From the NCBI GenBank assembly GCA_010093605.1, contig MU004190.1:992001-1056000 (forward strand): DNA of 64,000 nt. The letters are read 5' to 3'. Below, piece by piece: positions 32,427-44,264 of the stretch. This stretch comes from Lophium mytilinum (Eukaryota; Ascomycota; Dothideomycetes; Mytilinidiales; Mytilinidiaceae). The translations under genes and the position numbers were made by a program. Below the pieces are notes generated by a model. The model searched no databases and was not told the DNA's origin. It saw only the letters and a list, made by a program, of their open reading frames with translations. Each line of letters opens with the position of its first letter. The stretch's first letter is position 1.

Positions 32427-33699
32427 ATGCCTCAAACCCCCTCGGCGCCTCTCAATCCTCATGAGAGGCCTCCGGAACAGGTTAAAAATGTCTACAAAAC
32501 CTATCAAAAGATGAAGCCAAAGGAGCTAGCTGTAGACCCAGACATCATAGACTTCACGAGAGGACTATCCGAAATTCAGCGCGCATCTATCAACGTCATT
32601 GAAGAAATTGACCCTAAGAAGCTCAACGAAGCTTTCCGCGACTTCGAAGGTATCGAAAGCAGCTCCGGCGACGAGATCACAACACCCATTCGAGTGTACG
32701 AGCACTCAAATATGCCAGGTAAAGCGCACTTCCCTCGCACTAGCTTCGCGGCTATCGCTTTCCTTCCATCTCTTCTCATAGTCTACTGCTGTATTTCTTC
32801 TCATAATCTACTGCTGTATCTCTTCTCATCCTCTACAGCTATGCCTTACTTCTTGTCCCCCAATTCTGAAACAAAAAGCACACTCCTCATCTATCAACCC
32901 CTAACACACACCAGGCCTCCACATCCTCCCCTCCCTCCTCCCTCCCTCCACCCAACGCCTCCTCCTCACCCGCCTCCTCCACCGCGACCTCAGCAACCCC
33001 ACCCACCTCACAAACATCCACACCCACTACACCCTCGCCTACCCCCCTCCAACCGCCTTTTCCCCAACCCCCTCCCTCTTCACCCACCCCCCAACCTCCC
33101 CCCTCCCCATCGCCGTTCCTCTAGACCCTAGCATCCACCGCCCCTTCCCCGCCCACCCCCTCCTCACCCGCAAACTCCGCTGGCTCACCCTCGGCGGCCA
33201 GTACGACTGGACCGCGAAACGCTACCCACTGTCCCCACCCCCGCCGTTCCCGCCCGATATCGCCGCGCTCCTCGACTCTGTCTTCCCGGAAACGCGGCCA
33301 GAGGCTGCGATTGTGAATCTGTATACGCCGGGGGATACGCTGAGCGTGCATCGCGATGTGGCGGAGGGGAGCGAGAGGGGGCTGAGCTCGGTGAGTTTGG
33401 GGTGCGAGGGGGTTTTTGTAGTAGGGTTTAGTGGGGAGGGGGAGGTGGGAACGGGGGGGACGGTGTTGACGTTTCGCTTGCCATCGGGGAGTGCGGTGTA
33501 TATGAGCGGCACAGCAAGGTGGGCGTGGCACGGGGTGCCGCAAGTAGTGGCGGGGACGTGTCCGGGTTATTTGGCGAATTGGCCGGCGGAAGAGAGGGGA
33601 AAGGATGGGGAAGACGCGGAGGGTGGAGAGTACGAGGCGTGGAGGGGGTGGATGGCGAACAAGAGGGTTAATTTGAACGTGAGGCAGATGTGGGATTGA
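32427..33699 (+). CDS. AlkB-like Fe(II)/2-oxoglutarate dioxygenase (ALKBH1 type)
   Basis: Such enzymes demethylate nucleic acids (tRNA, mRNA or DNA) oxidatively. Exons are 32427-32718 and 32915-33699, giving 358 residues. The N-terminal ~97 residues are helical and family-specific (PEQVKNVYKTYQKMKP, GLSEIQRASINVIEE). The double-stranded beta-helix core contains AIVNLYTPGDTLSVHRDVAE, giving the metal ligands His and Asp; the distal His lies in ARWAWHGVPQV. The 2-oxoglutarate-binding Arg pair lies in KRVNLNVRQMWD at the C-terminus. These are the ALKBH1-type arrangements. The single intron is 196 bases and contains a 25-base tandem repeat. Codon use in exon 2 changes from C-rich in the first half to G-rich in the second. 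Natural substrate cannot be inferred from sequence. Confidence 0.88.
32771..32836 (+). repeat. 25-base tandem repeat within the AlkB-like intron
   Basis: Units begin at 32771, 32796 and 32821 (tcttctcatartctactgct...). Two are near-perfect and the third is partial. It supplies most of the intron's pyrimidine tract and an extra ctacag acceptor-like site. Confidence 0.85.
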
Positions 33700-33930
33700 G
33701 TCGGCGATCCGATCCGCCATCGCTCCAATCTTTCAATTTCATAGTCACACAAGCATAGGGACAGAAGACATGTTGTGAGGATTGGAAGAAGAATTGACAT
33801 TAGAAACGTTGCTCATAAGCTGACGTGGATGGTATACTTCGCCGAAACCCAGATCCATTACTACCCCAATCTGGAATGAGATGCAATTTACTCCTCGCTC
33901 GACCGCCTCAGATGGAAGAAATCCGGCACT

Positions 33931-35819
33931 CTAGTACGCACCCGGCTTCCCCTCGATTCCAGACTTAGGCTGTGAAATCGCGCTCGCAGGTGTAGCACTG
34001 GCTGGGTGCGCACTGCTCGGGGTCTGGTGCAGCGTCTCCTTCTCCATAGCTAGGTTCTGCGTATTCAAAGGCGCAGGCTGCCTGGACTCAGTCGGACTAA
34101 TAGGGCTGTTCGGGGAAGAGGAGTCAGGTAGCTCGTTTGTCGTCTGGCCAGCAGCGGCTCTGATAATCTCCCACCACTGGTTCGCGTCATTCGGCGTGTG
34201 AGCCTTGAATGCGAACTCGTGGGACATGCTGAAGGTGTTTCCGACCTTCCCTTTGCTGACGTCCTTGCCCTTAACATTGAACTTCTGCCCGGAGCACGCG
34301 CCGACGATGCAGTCGGGAAGGTACAACGAGACTTCCGGCGTGGGGTCTTTGGCGAAATCGTCGTCGGTCTTGAACTCGTGGAGGAACTTGGAAGGTGTGA
34401 CAACATAGTAGTTGGTGTCGTACTTCTTGAGCAGCTTGCCCTTGCGCTCAAGGGATCCCGCAATCATGGGCTGCGTAGCCTTGTGGTTCTGGTTCGGGAA
34501 GCTGATGTTGGAGATGGAGCGAGCAGGGGCAGAGGGATTGATTAGGATGCCTTCTTCGCGGTGGATGAAGCCGTTCCACTCGAAGTCTGGTGCGATGGAT
34601 TGTGTCGTCATGGTCATGTCGGCGTACATGGCCTTGGTCTGCTCAGCCTGCGCGGCGAGGACCTGGTTGAAGGAGCCCCAGCCCTGCTGCACGACAGCAA
34701 TGACGTGCGCCTCGAATTGCGCGAAGCTGTTCTGCACTGCGATAAGGTCCTGGCGGTTGTTGTTCTCCTCTTGGATCTGCTTGTTGAGGCGATGCATCAC
34801 GCCGCGTTGGAGGACGTAGGGGTCTTCGGTGGCGCTCATCTTGCCGCCGGTGGAGTCGTAGCCGGCCGTGTGCTGGCCTAGAAGTTCAATATGCTTCTGG
34901 GTTGTGTTTCGTGCCTTGTCCACCAACTTGCTGCCTTTGCCGGCACCCTTTGTAAGCTCCTTCTGCTTGTTTTTTATTTCAGTGTGGAGGCGTTCGAAGA
35001 TGGGGAGGATGGTGCCTTTTAGTTGCTTTGCGGTGTCGTAGTGGGAGTTTGAGATGCCCTGCATATGTCAATAACTGCCGTGTCCTATCATGGTAGAGGT
35101 ATTACCTGTGTGTTTGACCTGATGTTGTCGAACATGCCTGCAACGCCGCCGAGGCTCTGGTTGAACTGTGTACCTTCTTTCAATGGGCTAGAGACTGCCT
35201 ATCATATTGTTACTATACCCAGACGTTGCTCAGGATCGAGCTGGACTTACCTTGAGCACTTTCTCGTACTCCTTCCCGTGAGCATGCTGCATCTTCTCTG
35301 TCGCGGTGACATAGTCTTCTATATAAACGACAGCGTGCTTCCAGGCCTGAAGCCTCGTATTGAACAGCTTGGTCACCTGTTCGAACCTTTAGCTTTCAGT
35401 CCAATCCAAGAAGAAATTCCCATCCCCTGAGAAGGAAAGAAAGAATCGGCGGGCTGGGCCTTGAATGGAAAAGTGACAGTTCCCTCGGTTTGTGCAGCAG
35501 CAGCTACACCTACACGTTCAAGAGCAGCCCTGTCAAGTTCACTTTGCTTCTTGTAGCTGAGAACTGGAGATGCCCCGCCATCAGGCTCTTCCGGGGTATC
35601 AAACCACTCTTCAACCGGTTGGGCGCCGTCACCTTGTCCATAGCAATCCACGCGCACCGAAACCTTTGTAGACTTGAGACGAAAAGGAATAGCGATAGAG
35701 CCCTGAGCTCTCATCCGGCGTACCTCGCTGGTGTCCTCGCCGGGTACAGCGTCTTCCTCGCTGCCGTTCGAGAAGGTCCGTGATGGTAGCACAGACTGCT
35801 GAGGTGATGTCGCTGCCAT
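33931..35819 (-). CDS. Slm1/Slm2-type BAR and PH domain protein
   Basis: Slm proteins bind PI(4,5)P2 at eisosomes and link TORC2 to actin and calcineurin signalling. Exons are 35724-35819, 35251-35376, 35106-35198 and 33931-35058, giving 480 residues. The junction DTSE-VTKLFNTRLQAWKH is typical and fixes the acceptor at 35377. A BAR-like helical region covers about residues 35-290 (AWKHAVVYIEDYVTATEKM, SPLKEGTQFNQSLGGVAGMF). The PH domain is at about 305-415 (GSLERKGKLLKKYDTNYYVV to ANQWWEIIRAA). The tail is Ser/Pro-rich and ends KPGAY. Intron 1 (35377-35723) is 347 bases and its sequence stays open in frame with exon 1 for 115 codons before TGA. The gene is convergent with the AlkB-like gene, 231 bases away. 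Confidence 0.9.
35373..35723 (-). other. Open frame within SLM-type gene intron 1
   Basis: Reading on from exon 1 without splicing adds 115 codons of protein-like sequence (for example STKVSVRVDCYGQGDGAQ and WFDTPEEPDGGASP) that ends at TGA 35373-35375. This would make a separate 148-residue protein from the same start. It may be an alternative product or a chance frame. Confidence 0.35.
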
Positions 35820-36660
35820 GATAGTGATGTTTATCCGGTAGCGAATGGATGTGTTGTTGTTAGGGAAATTGTAGGAGGAGGAGGGTGTAGGGTGATGTTT
35901 AGGTCTGCTCCGTGTTCGCAGGAAGGTGTATGCTCAAGGCTAGCTAGCTTGGGATATCACGCCGTAGAATGCGTAAACAGCTAAAATGAGCAAGAGCAAA
36001 TGGGGAGCACGTCGATGCAGTTCTTGCAATATAGAGATGGATCAAGTTATGTGTTCAGCAGAACGAACTTATATTCTTTTTCCAACTGGACCCTGTTGTC
36101 CTGATGGTGCTACGTCATGGATCACTGAAAATCATTTTTGGGTGTGGTGGCCCATCTCGGCCTGGAACCCGATTTTACCTAGGGACTGCTGGGAGATGCC
36201 TGCTCAATCAAATATAGGCTTGGCGGAGTGGGGCAGTGCATGTATAATTTCGCGCACGGGTACAAACTTTATCAGACTGTCTCTGATTTCCCTTGGTGAG
36301 TGTGACTTTTCATCTCCAGAGCCCTCGGAGCTCGTTCCTAGCTCACTGACATCAGTCTAGTCTACGTTACGCTGCTTTGCCCTAAGTCCAGTCGCACGGT
36401 GTTGGTGGCGGGTGCAAAAGGCGGCTGGCCTTGATGGAGAGTCTCTGCGATGGCTTTCAACCTTCCATTCTTATGATAGTTACCATCCCTTTACACAGAT
36501 TCTCCAAGAAATTCTTCAGTCTTCTGCTCTTTATCTCCACTCGATCCTATGTCCATTATAAAAAACTATCATTGTTAAGCACCACCTCCTCCTATTCTCG
36601 TTCTTCATCTCAGCATATCAATGCACATCATCATTATTCATATGTTCCTCCTCTCTAAGT

Positions 36661-37895
36661 TCGAATCACTCCCCACCCATCAAACTCCTCTTCATTTAGG
36701 TTTGATTCCCCACAGCACCATAGATGCTTTTCATTCTATCGTCGACTCCCCAGTCCCCGCCCATGGCATCCTCCTTCCCGCCACTGTCTGATCCCCAGAA
36801 CCCCAGGAGCATGGCAGCTTACTGTTAGAGATTTCGATCGCCAGCCAGCACACAATCAAATATTGAAGTGTAGTTGTTGCTCCCGATCTGACCATGAGAC
36901 TGTTCCTCTGAAGGTTTGATGCCTCAACTCCACTGTTATCTTCGCGGACCTCTTTTCACACATGGTACGTTGCCGCAGCCGATGTAGCCAGATCCGCACA
37001 TAATGGACTTGCATGTGAGTGTTTGATGGCTGCACCCGGTCACATTTCTTAGGCAGAGGTTTGACGAACTCCACCCGGCCATGGAGAAGTGCGCTTGTTG
37101 AGGCTGATCGAGCCAGGCACCGCCCATAAGAGCGTACAGCATGGCTTGATTGAAACTGGCTCCACCCATGTAGATGAGCAGTTGGTTGTTTGATACACTC
37201 CTCCCTCCATCTTCAACCTCGAGTCACTTTGTTAATCAGGCACAACACTATCCTGCCCATTGTATCTCCGTCTGGTACGGATTGACCGCCCTGGACATAG
37301 CCCATAGCTTGTTCGTGCGGGAGTCGTTGATGCCGCTCCTCCATTACATTTCTGGCTGGAACTGTTCGGCCGCCACAGCCCGACGGATCATCGTGGGGTG
37401 ACCCAAGTGAATTTTGGTGGCCAACCACCACACCATCAAATTAGAGCGATTCTTTTGCTGACGCTGACACCAACTCTGCTCATAAGAACCCCTTGCAGCC
37501 GAGGTTTGATGCTTCCACTCCATTCCAGAGGTCTTTCCAACTTTTGAACGAGACACCACTCCACTCTCATCGATCGGGGCATCCAGGCGGTATTATCTGA
37601 CCCCAGACACCATGAGGACATTCAGCGATGGGATTTGTTGAAACCAACTCAACCCCATGAGAAGTTTGAAGTGATTCTTTTGATGCCTCCACCTCACCCA
37701 TCATATCGTCCACGTAAGTATTTGAACGACTCAGACACCGTTCCACCCATCAATCTTTCTTTTTTTGGTTGTTAAATACCCCAGGCATCCCCATGCATCG
37801 ATCGGGTGTACGATTTCGCAACCCGGACACCACCCCACATAGATCGTCGATGCAATGGGTTTGAACACTCAGACACCGCAGCCATCACAGGTAGT
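36661..37895 (+). repeat. Field of degenerate TTTGA...CTCCACCCAT motifs
   Basis: The pattern TTTGA-(5 to 12 bases)-CTC/ACTCCACCCAT or close variants recurs about a dozen times at irregular spacing. Examples are near 36699, 36913, 37021, 37058, 37147, 37186, 37503, 37544, 37677, 37722 and 37859. Larger units also align: CATCGATCGGG followed by ACACCA and CGATG...GGGTTTGA occurs near 37570 and 37797. This looks like an old, decayed tandem array without coding content. Confidence 0.55.
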
Positions 37896-39450
37896 CTGGC
37901 AACGTGTCGACTTCCCATCACATACGCATGTAGCAGTTGGTTTTCTGATCCCTTCTTCTTCTTCTCCCCTGCCTCTGAAGAAGAGAAACGGGGCGGGGGA
38001 GAGGGGCTCTTATACGAAAGCAAGAGGGGGCGTTTGTCAGCGGCACGTGGTGACGGGGAATTGCGGGACTTTCAACGGCTTTGAGTGGCTGGGATTGACG
38101 GCGGTGTGGACATGATAGATAAGAAGTGGACAGAGTAAGGGGGGTAGCGGTCATGTGAGGTTCACGTGCGCTTGGCTGGGGTCAGGGTATAAAACTTCCA
38201 CCTCTTAGAGGGTTAAGAGGGTAAGGGAGGTTGTGGTCGGTGTGGGATCAAACATGAAAGGAGCTCGTCCCATGGGGCAGAATCGGGATGTCGAACGTCT
38301 GATGTCTGTTGTCAGAAACACAGTAGACTGCTGGGCTGCATGGTGCGAAACCTGGTTAGCGATGAAATTATGCCGAGGGAGGAGGTTCATATATTGGTGA
38401 TTTCTATCGCCATTTCCCTTTACTCTCCAGCTTGATGTCTTTTGGATGCTGTCGATGGTGGTTTCTTGGAGATTCCGAAGGAAAGGTTTGAAGAATGCTG
38501 CTGGTGGGCGTCAGTGCGGATTGAGGAACGTCCCGCCTCCATCATGCTTTCGAGATCTTGTTTTACACTCGCACACGCACACCCTCCACCCATGGATCCT
38601 TGCTCCTGGTAGTGTTGATCCCCGGCGACCTCCACTCATTCAGGGCAGGTACTTTCTGATTGTAATTGCCCCGAGGAGAAAAGACCCGCCCCCTGCTTAG
38701 GCCCATAGAGGTTAAGGGGAAGGTCTTTTATAGAAAGGGATAGACAGCATTATTCAGCTTTCATGTGACTTCTACCCCAGTCACGAAGCACATTTTCAGA
38801 ATCTGTGTCTGTGCAAGAAGTACAAGTTGGATGACGCCCGCTAGTCGGACCCTTTAGCTAACTTAAGGTCTAGAATAGGAAAATTTGGAAGAGTTGATAT
38901 CAGTTTTTCTGCAGTCATTCGTATTTGGTCAGTTCGCAGAACCTGCCGCTAGAATATTGGCGCAGCAGTCTCGCTTTCTAGTGGATAAAGATATATCAAG
39001 GTAGGATCCATAGTAGACCTCTTACTTATGTTCTGCTTTCTCCTTCCTACGCCCATCCTTCTTCAACCACAGCTGCGGTACTCCGTCCTAAATTTGGGCA
39101 CCGGGATATTTGAAGTCACTGCTCTGGCTCTACACTTGTCCGCTCGACATCACTATGAGGAGTGCCATAGGTACTAGGTGATGCCTCCATCAAAGGGTAG
39201 CTTCATCTCCACTATGTCAGCCTTCACCTCGCATATAAAGTTTCACAAGTCTATCAGGCTACCCCAAGCAATTGCAAGGAGTGCCCACACTTACAGCTTG
39301 CTACTCTAGCTCGCGCCCTCATCCCCCTCCGCAACTTCTCCTGGAGCAATCTAAGAACTACTTCATAACCCGCTCTCTAATCTCTACTCCAGAGTCCAGT
39401 CTCGACTTCAGTCAGCATAGGGAGGAAAAAAGTGCAAAAGAAAAGATCAC

Positions 39451-39540
39451 GATGATCCCAACGGGGATCGAACTCCAACTAACCCAGCAAAACAAAACAG
39501 CAAAACGTAACCACCCAGCTACCACTGCGCTACTACACTC
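39451..39540 (-). other. tRNA-like or SINE-like fragment
   Basis: On the minus strand an A-box-like TAGCGCAGTGG (39522-39532) and a B-box-like GAGTTCGATCCCC (39462-39474) occur about 60 bases apart. The acceptor and T stems do not pair properly, so this is not a working tRNA by eye; a decayed tRNA or tRNA-derived SINE head is more likely. Confidence 0.3.
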
Positions 39541-39695
39541 TAGAGTTGCAAATTTTCACGGGGCCGCTGAGTGGCTACGTTTGCCTATTTGTTAGTGGAA
39601 GAGTGCCCAAAAATGATAGGTATACAACGTATCAATTAAGGTTGGACCCTGAAAACCCTCGATCATAACAAACGCGCGGACCATCTTCTGACCTA

Positions 39696-41972
39696 TCAGG
39701 TCCGCCGCATATACAGCACCACCCATCCAAGCACGCGGTACCCGAGAATAATGAGCAGCATGTAGCCCACATACTTCCCCGTGCCATCCGTATCAAAGTT
39801 GTACGCCGCAAGCACCGCCTTCCCATCAATCTTGCACTGATCCTGCAAGTCGCTCACATAGATGCAGTGGCAATCGCTATCGCAGCTGTACGAGCGCTCC
39901 GCAAACTCGTTGATCATCATGCCGCGGAAGACGTAGGATTGGTAGTCAATGTAGTGGAAAACGTAGCGCCAGAATACGTTGAGGGCCTCGGGCGCGACCA
40001 TGAAGCCGTCGACGCTCATCCAGAGGCCGTTGGCGAAGGCGGTGGCGGCGAGCGAGACGACGAAGATGGGCACGAGGCTGGAGATGAGGACGACGAGGGA
40101 TTCGGCGGCGACGAGGTCGAGGAAGAGCCACATGACCCAGGTGAAGAAGCCGGAGGCCGAGGGACGGAAGTTGGAGAGCCAGTAGGTCACGATGGAGAAG
40201 AGCAGGGCGATGATGACTGTAAAACGTTAGCGGAGTCTGGATAAGTAGCTATGATAGGGGCCTTACATAGATATGGAAGTCCGATGATGAAGTTCGCGAT
40301 GATGAATGAAGTTGGCCCGTATAGGCCGTTAGCTCGCTCCTTGACATATAGGGAGCGATCTTCGAGAAATGCGGGAATGTAAGCGACGGCCATGAATGAC
40401 ATGAAGGCTCCGCCGAAGAATATAGCGTTGGTGAAAGCTCCGATGTTCTCTTGCTTCGCGTCGAGTCGTAGCCAGATGGTGCCCATCATGATGGCCAGGC
40501 CCATGTACATAGCGACGCGGATTCCGTATGCAACAACGTCCCTGTAGCTCTTGATGAATGATCGATGAATAAGCGTCAGGGGAATCAAGAGTTTGTTGGC
40601 GCCGTACTGCTCCTCCAGATGGCTCTCTGAAGGCTGGATGGTAACTGCGGTTTCGATATCCTTTACCACGATTCTAGCAGCCTCAGACTTTGTCCAACCA
40701 GATACGAGCCCTTCCAAATGTTGAGAGGCTTCGCTTTCATGGCGTGAGAAGTCAGTGTTGACTAGGTCGATGGCAAACTCGGCAGGGTTCATATACAGAG
40801 GCATTGCGTGGCCCTGAGATTGGAAGTAGTTGCGGACGCCGGCCACAGAGCCATTATATGTGGTGTGTCCTCTTGACAAGAGAAGTAGCTTGTCGAAGAG
40901 CTCAAACGTCGTTGTGGAGGGCTGATGGATGCTTGCGATGACAAGAAGCTGCGATTGAAATTAGCATCGGTTTGGTCATAGGACGTGTTGAGATAGAATC
41001 CTACGTTGTGCTTTTTGGCCAGGGCCTTCACTAGAGAAATGACCTCGTAGCTAGCTGTGGAGTCAAGACCGCTCGTAGGTTCATCAAGGAAGAGCAGCTT
41101 GGGACTCGTTATTAGCTGACTAGCAACGCTGACACGGCGCTTTTGTCCGCCACTTAGGCCTTTCTGGATAGGCGTTCCGATAATCGTGTCTGCCTGGCCT
41201 TGCAGACCGAATGCAGTGACGAGGGCATTGATCTTGATGATCCGCTCCCTCTTTGTAATGGAACTGCTACAGTCAGCATGCTGTTCGGCGGGAGAAGCCG
41301 GAAGGGAGCTTAGAAACGACTATCTGCCCATACCTAGGAAGTGCGAGCTTTGCTGCAAAGTAGAGGGTTTCCTTTACGGTAAGAGATCCAACGAGGGCAT
41401 CTTCCTGCTCAACATAGGAGCTGATCTTTTGGAAGTCTTTCAGGTTCGTCTGCTTGCCGTTGATATAGAGCAACTTATGTACGGTCGCGTTCGGCGTGGC
41501 TTCGCGGTGAGCCAGAACGTTGAGCAAGGTGGTCTTTCCAGAGCCACTTGGGCCCATTAGGGCAAGTATTTCGCCTGTCAACAGTCAGTATGGAGCCTAG
41601 GAGTGACTTGGATTGCGGAATAAGTCTAAAAATCTTTCTTCGAAGTGCTTCCCGGTGAAAGCTATCACCTCTTGAAGGGATTCGATTTGTTGCGTGCAAA
41701 AGCTCACAAACTGCCTAGGTTGTACGTATGTACATACATACATATATACATACAAAACAAAGGAGGAATCTAAGCGTGGAGCAGTACTGACCCGCTTTCA
41801 CAATGCCATTAACATCCGATAGGATGTTCTTTGCTCGCTTGGTCGTCCGGTCGTTGACAGTAACGGTGATTCCCTCAAACCCGAAGGTTTGGATGCTGTT
41901 GTTGGTCAGATGGGTATAGTCACTGCCTACGCCATTCTTCTCGACATCCGCGGCGGGAAAACTGTCCGTCAT
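39696..41972 (-). CDS. ABC transporter, ABCG (White/PDR half-size) type
   Basis: Exons are 41792-41972, 41334-41574, 41005-41263, 40267-40948 and 39696-40216, giving 627 residues, the size of an ABCG half-transporter, which works as a dimer. The nucleotide-binding domain is N-terminal: Walker A GPSGSGKTT, signature LSGGQKRRVSVA, Walker B LLFLDEPTSGLDS and switch His in ASIHQPSTTTFELFD. The membrane part follows, with about six helices (GIRVAMYMGLAIMMGTIWL, AIFFGGAFMSFMAVAYI, FIIALLFSIVTYWLS, ESLVVLISSLVPIFVVSLA and a last one near the end). A Cys-rich extracellular loop (SYSCDSDCHCIYV) precedes the last helix, as in ABCG proteins. All parts look intact. Intron 1 (217 bases) is long and carries a TATG/CATA microsatellite. 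Substrate is unknown. Confidence 0.92.
41727..41756. repeat. CATA/TATG microsatellite in ABCG intron 1
   Basis: Short run of acatacatacatatatacat within the first intron of the transporter gene. Confidence 0.75.
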
Positions 41973-44264
41973 GTTGGCAACTTCGCAAACAAATAATGAA
42001 GTCAGGCAGGTCTGTGTTGGAGAAGATGGTGCCTAGACTCTCATGGCTGTATGTCTGCGTAGCAACTCTGAGGTTTCTGTATTCACTTTGCACTTGACGA
42101 AGCGTAGCAAGCCATATACTTCCCAAATAGGTCGGCGAAAGAAAATAGACGGCGACCACGCAGTCAGCCAAATATCCGGCCCTACTAGCAAGCCGCTTCT
42201 ATCAAGGGGGCTTAGTGAGGGCGGGGCCTACGGGCTATCGGCGACGCTCCTAGCTCCACTATGTGTGCCATGTCGAGGACTGGAGAACGCCTGCCAGGCT
42301 AACACGCTTTCTTATCGAGGTTGAGACTGTCATTCATTCTTGGGTATGCGCCTAGCAAGCTGAACCATGCAGTATTATGCAGGCGGTGCAGATTGGCCTG
42401 TGCCGCGTCAGATGAAGGCTTTGGGAACAAGAAACGGCTAATGCTGCATATCACATTGGACTAGGACAAGGTCGAGCCTTCTACACGCCATGTGACACAT
42501 GTCGGTATGTATTGAGGAATAGATGAGGGCTAAGAAACAAAGGCTGAAAATGCACGCAGAGGATGGACTGGTGATGGAGCTGTGATAGGGCTGAATGGGA
42601 GTTGAGGATGAAACCTTGGAACGGCCCGAAGGCCCCGCGCTCCCTGGCGCTGTGGTCATCTTCGGCGACCTCAATCCTTCACCAGTCTGACCACCTCCCC
42701 GAGCCGCGTCCAGAAACCCGAAAATAGACCATAGAAATTACAGGTACAGTGGCTAGGATCCGTTTCGTTATCTTCTCCCGAATTTCTTAAGCAATGTCAT
42801 CCGCTCTGCTGCGCACGCATCACAGCACCTAGCAGTAGACTTTTCTGCGACCTGCCATTCAAGAATCACTGTTGAACCACTAGCACGTGCACGTTGACTA
42901 CGTGGACAGGTTGACGGGGTCAGGACAGAGTCATCGAATGAGAATGGTTCATGGATAAGCCGATCAGTGTGGGCTGGAAGCGTTACGACTGATGAGGCAG
43001 CCACTCGACTCAAGCACCCCATGCTGCCCTAAAAGACTCTCTACGTCCTCGAGTCGGTAAAAACTGTCTTCTTGGGCAGGCTTGCTGGTGCAGAGAACCT
43101 GGGACCATGAGACTACCGACTGCAGTCTCCAGCCGTTGCCGTTACCAGCAACAGCCCGTTCAGCCATCTACTCTGATCGAGACGACAACACTATTCAAGG
43201 CACACGTTACCGGGTCATTCCCACACAGCTTTGTGCATCTGAACCTTTGGCGGCTGCATCCCGGTGGACTGCTTCTATCAGCCAGCCAACCAGCCGGTCA
43301 TCGCCTTCTCGCTTAAAAGCAACGCGCATTGCTTTCAACGAACCAGACATCGTCTTCATATCCCTATGCCAGCGCATTCAGCTTACCGCTTCGTATTGTG
43401 ATCGTCCTGGAAAGTCTTTGGATCGCAGTGCAGCAGCCCAGCTCCATGTCGTCGACGCCTCTTCATGTTTCCATCCTAAGCGCCTGCCGTGCGCCCGAAT
43501 TGGCTATGGCGCCCGAATTAGCGTCGCCCATCGCCTGAAAAGGAAATGGTCTAGCCATTAACATTTTCCAGAAAGGTTTGACCCCATGAGCTTTTCCACA
43601 TCAAGGAATGAGTGACAAGCTATACCGCGAATGAGCAGCCTTCAACAAGGAGATGCAGCATCAGTGCAGCAACTGAGAACATGTGCGCTAACTTAGCGGT
43701 CGTTCCAGCTGCTGTGCGTTGCGATGCTCTCTGATCCTGGAAGTCTGTTCACCAGGAAGCTTTGCTGTATTGACGGAGCCTATACCTTACGCACTTTGGA
43801 ACGCTCGTAGATGACCTTAACCCATCAGCGTAAAAGAGGGTCCGGATCTGTGTTGTCAGGCGCCGACAGGCCTACACATTGACTCGATAGGGGTAACCTG
43901 ATACGCTTGAGCACGTAAGGTACAAATAGCGTGCCAGGTGGGCGCATGGATATGCTCAGTTAGGACGGTATTCGTATGATATGTCACTCTATTGTCCGTT
44001 GCACTGCTGTACTTCGCATTTTGAGTAATTTGGGCAATTACACCTCCTGTAAGCCACTTCAACTTCCATTGCTATGGAGGTCGTCATTCACTTTTGCTCT
44101 TTCCTATTTATACACTGTTTCACTAGAGAGCGACGTCTTTACCACGCACGTGATCACCCCCAATCTTCCTTCACAAGCCCTTCATAGCTACTCCGTGCGG
44201 TGTCTCATCTTCTACTTATGCCCACCAACCGCGTGGTGAGTTTCCTCATACCCACCACCCATTT
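41973..44264. other. 2.3 kb region without a confident gene
   Basis: Upstream of the minus-strand ABCG gene and of the plus-strand MoCo-sulfurase-like gene. The longest frame (43082-43561, plus, 159 codons) has overlapping open frames in other phases and no recognisable motif. I see no RNA gene or mobile element. Confidence 0.45.

Larger units (their letters stand above)
35820..39695. other. 3.9 kb gene-free region with degenerate repeats
   Basis: No convincing coding sequence lies here. The first part (35.8-36.6 kb) is the upstream region of the SLM-type gene and plain non-coding DNA. From about 36.66 to 37.90 kb a short motif recurs (see repeat feature). 38.0-39.4 kb shows only short shadow frames, and a tRNA-like fragment lies near 39.45-39.54 kb. 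Confidence 0.5.

Noticed and set aside
35986-36360. 124-codon Trp-rich frame upstream of the SLM-type gene
   Set aside because: Odd composition, no motif, no splice context; probably chance.
43082-43561. 159-codon plus-strand frame
   Set aside because: Another phase is open over the same bases and no recognisable sequence is present.
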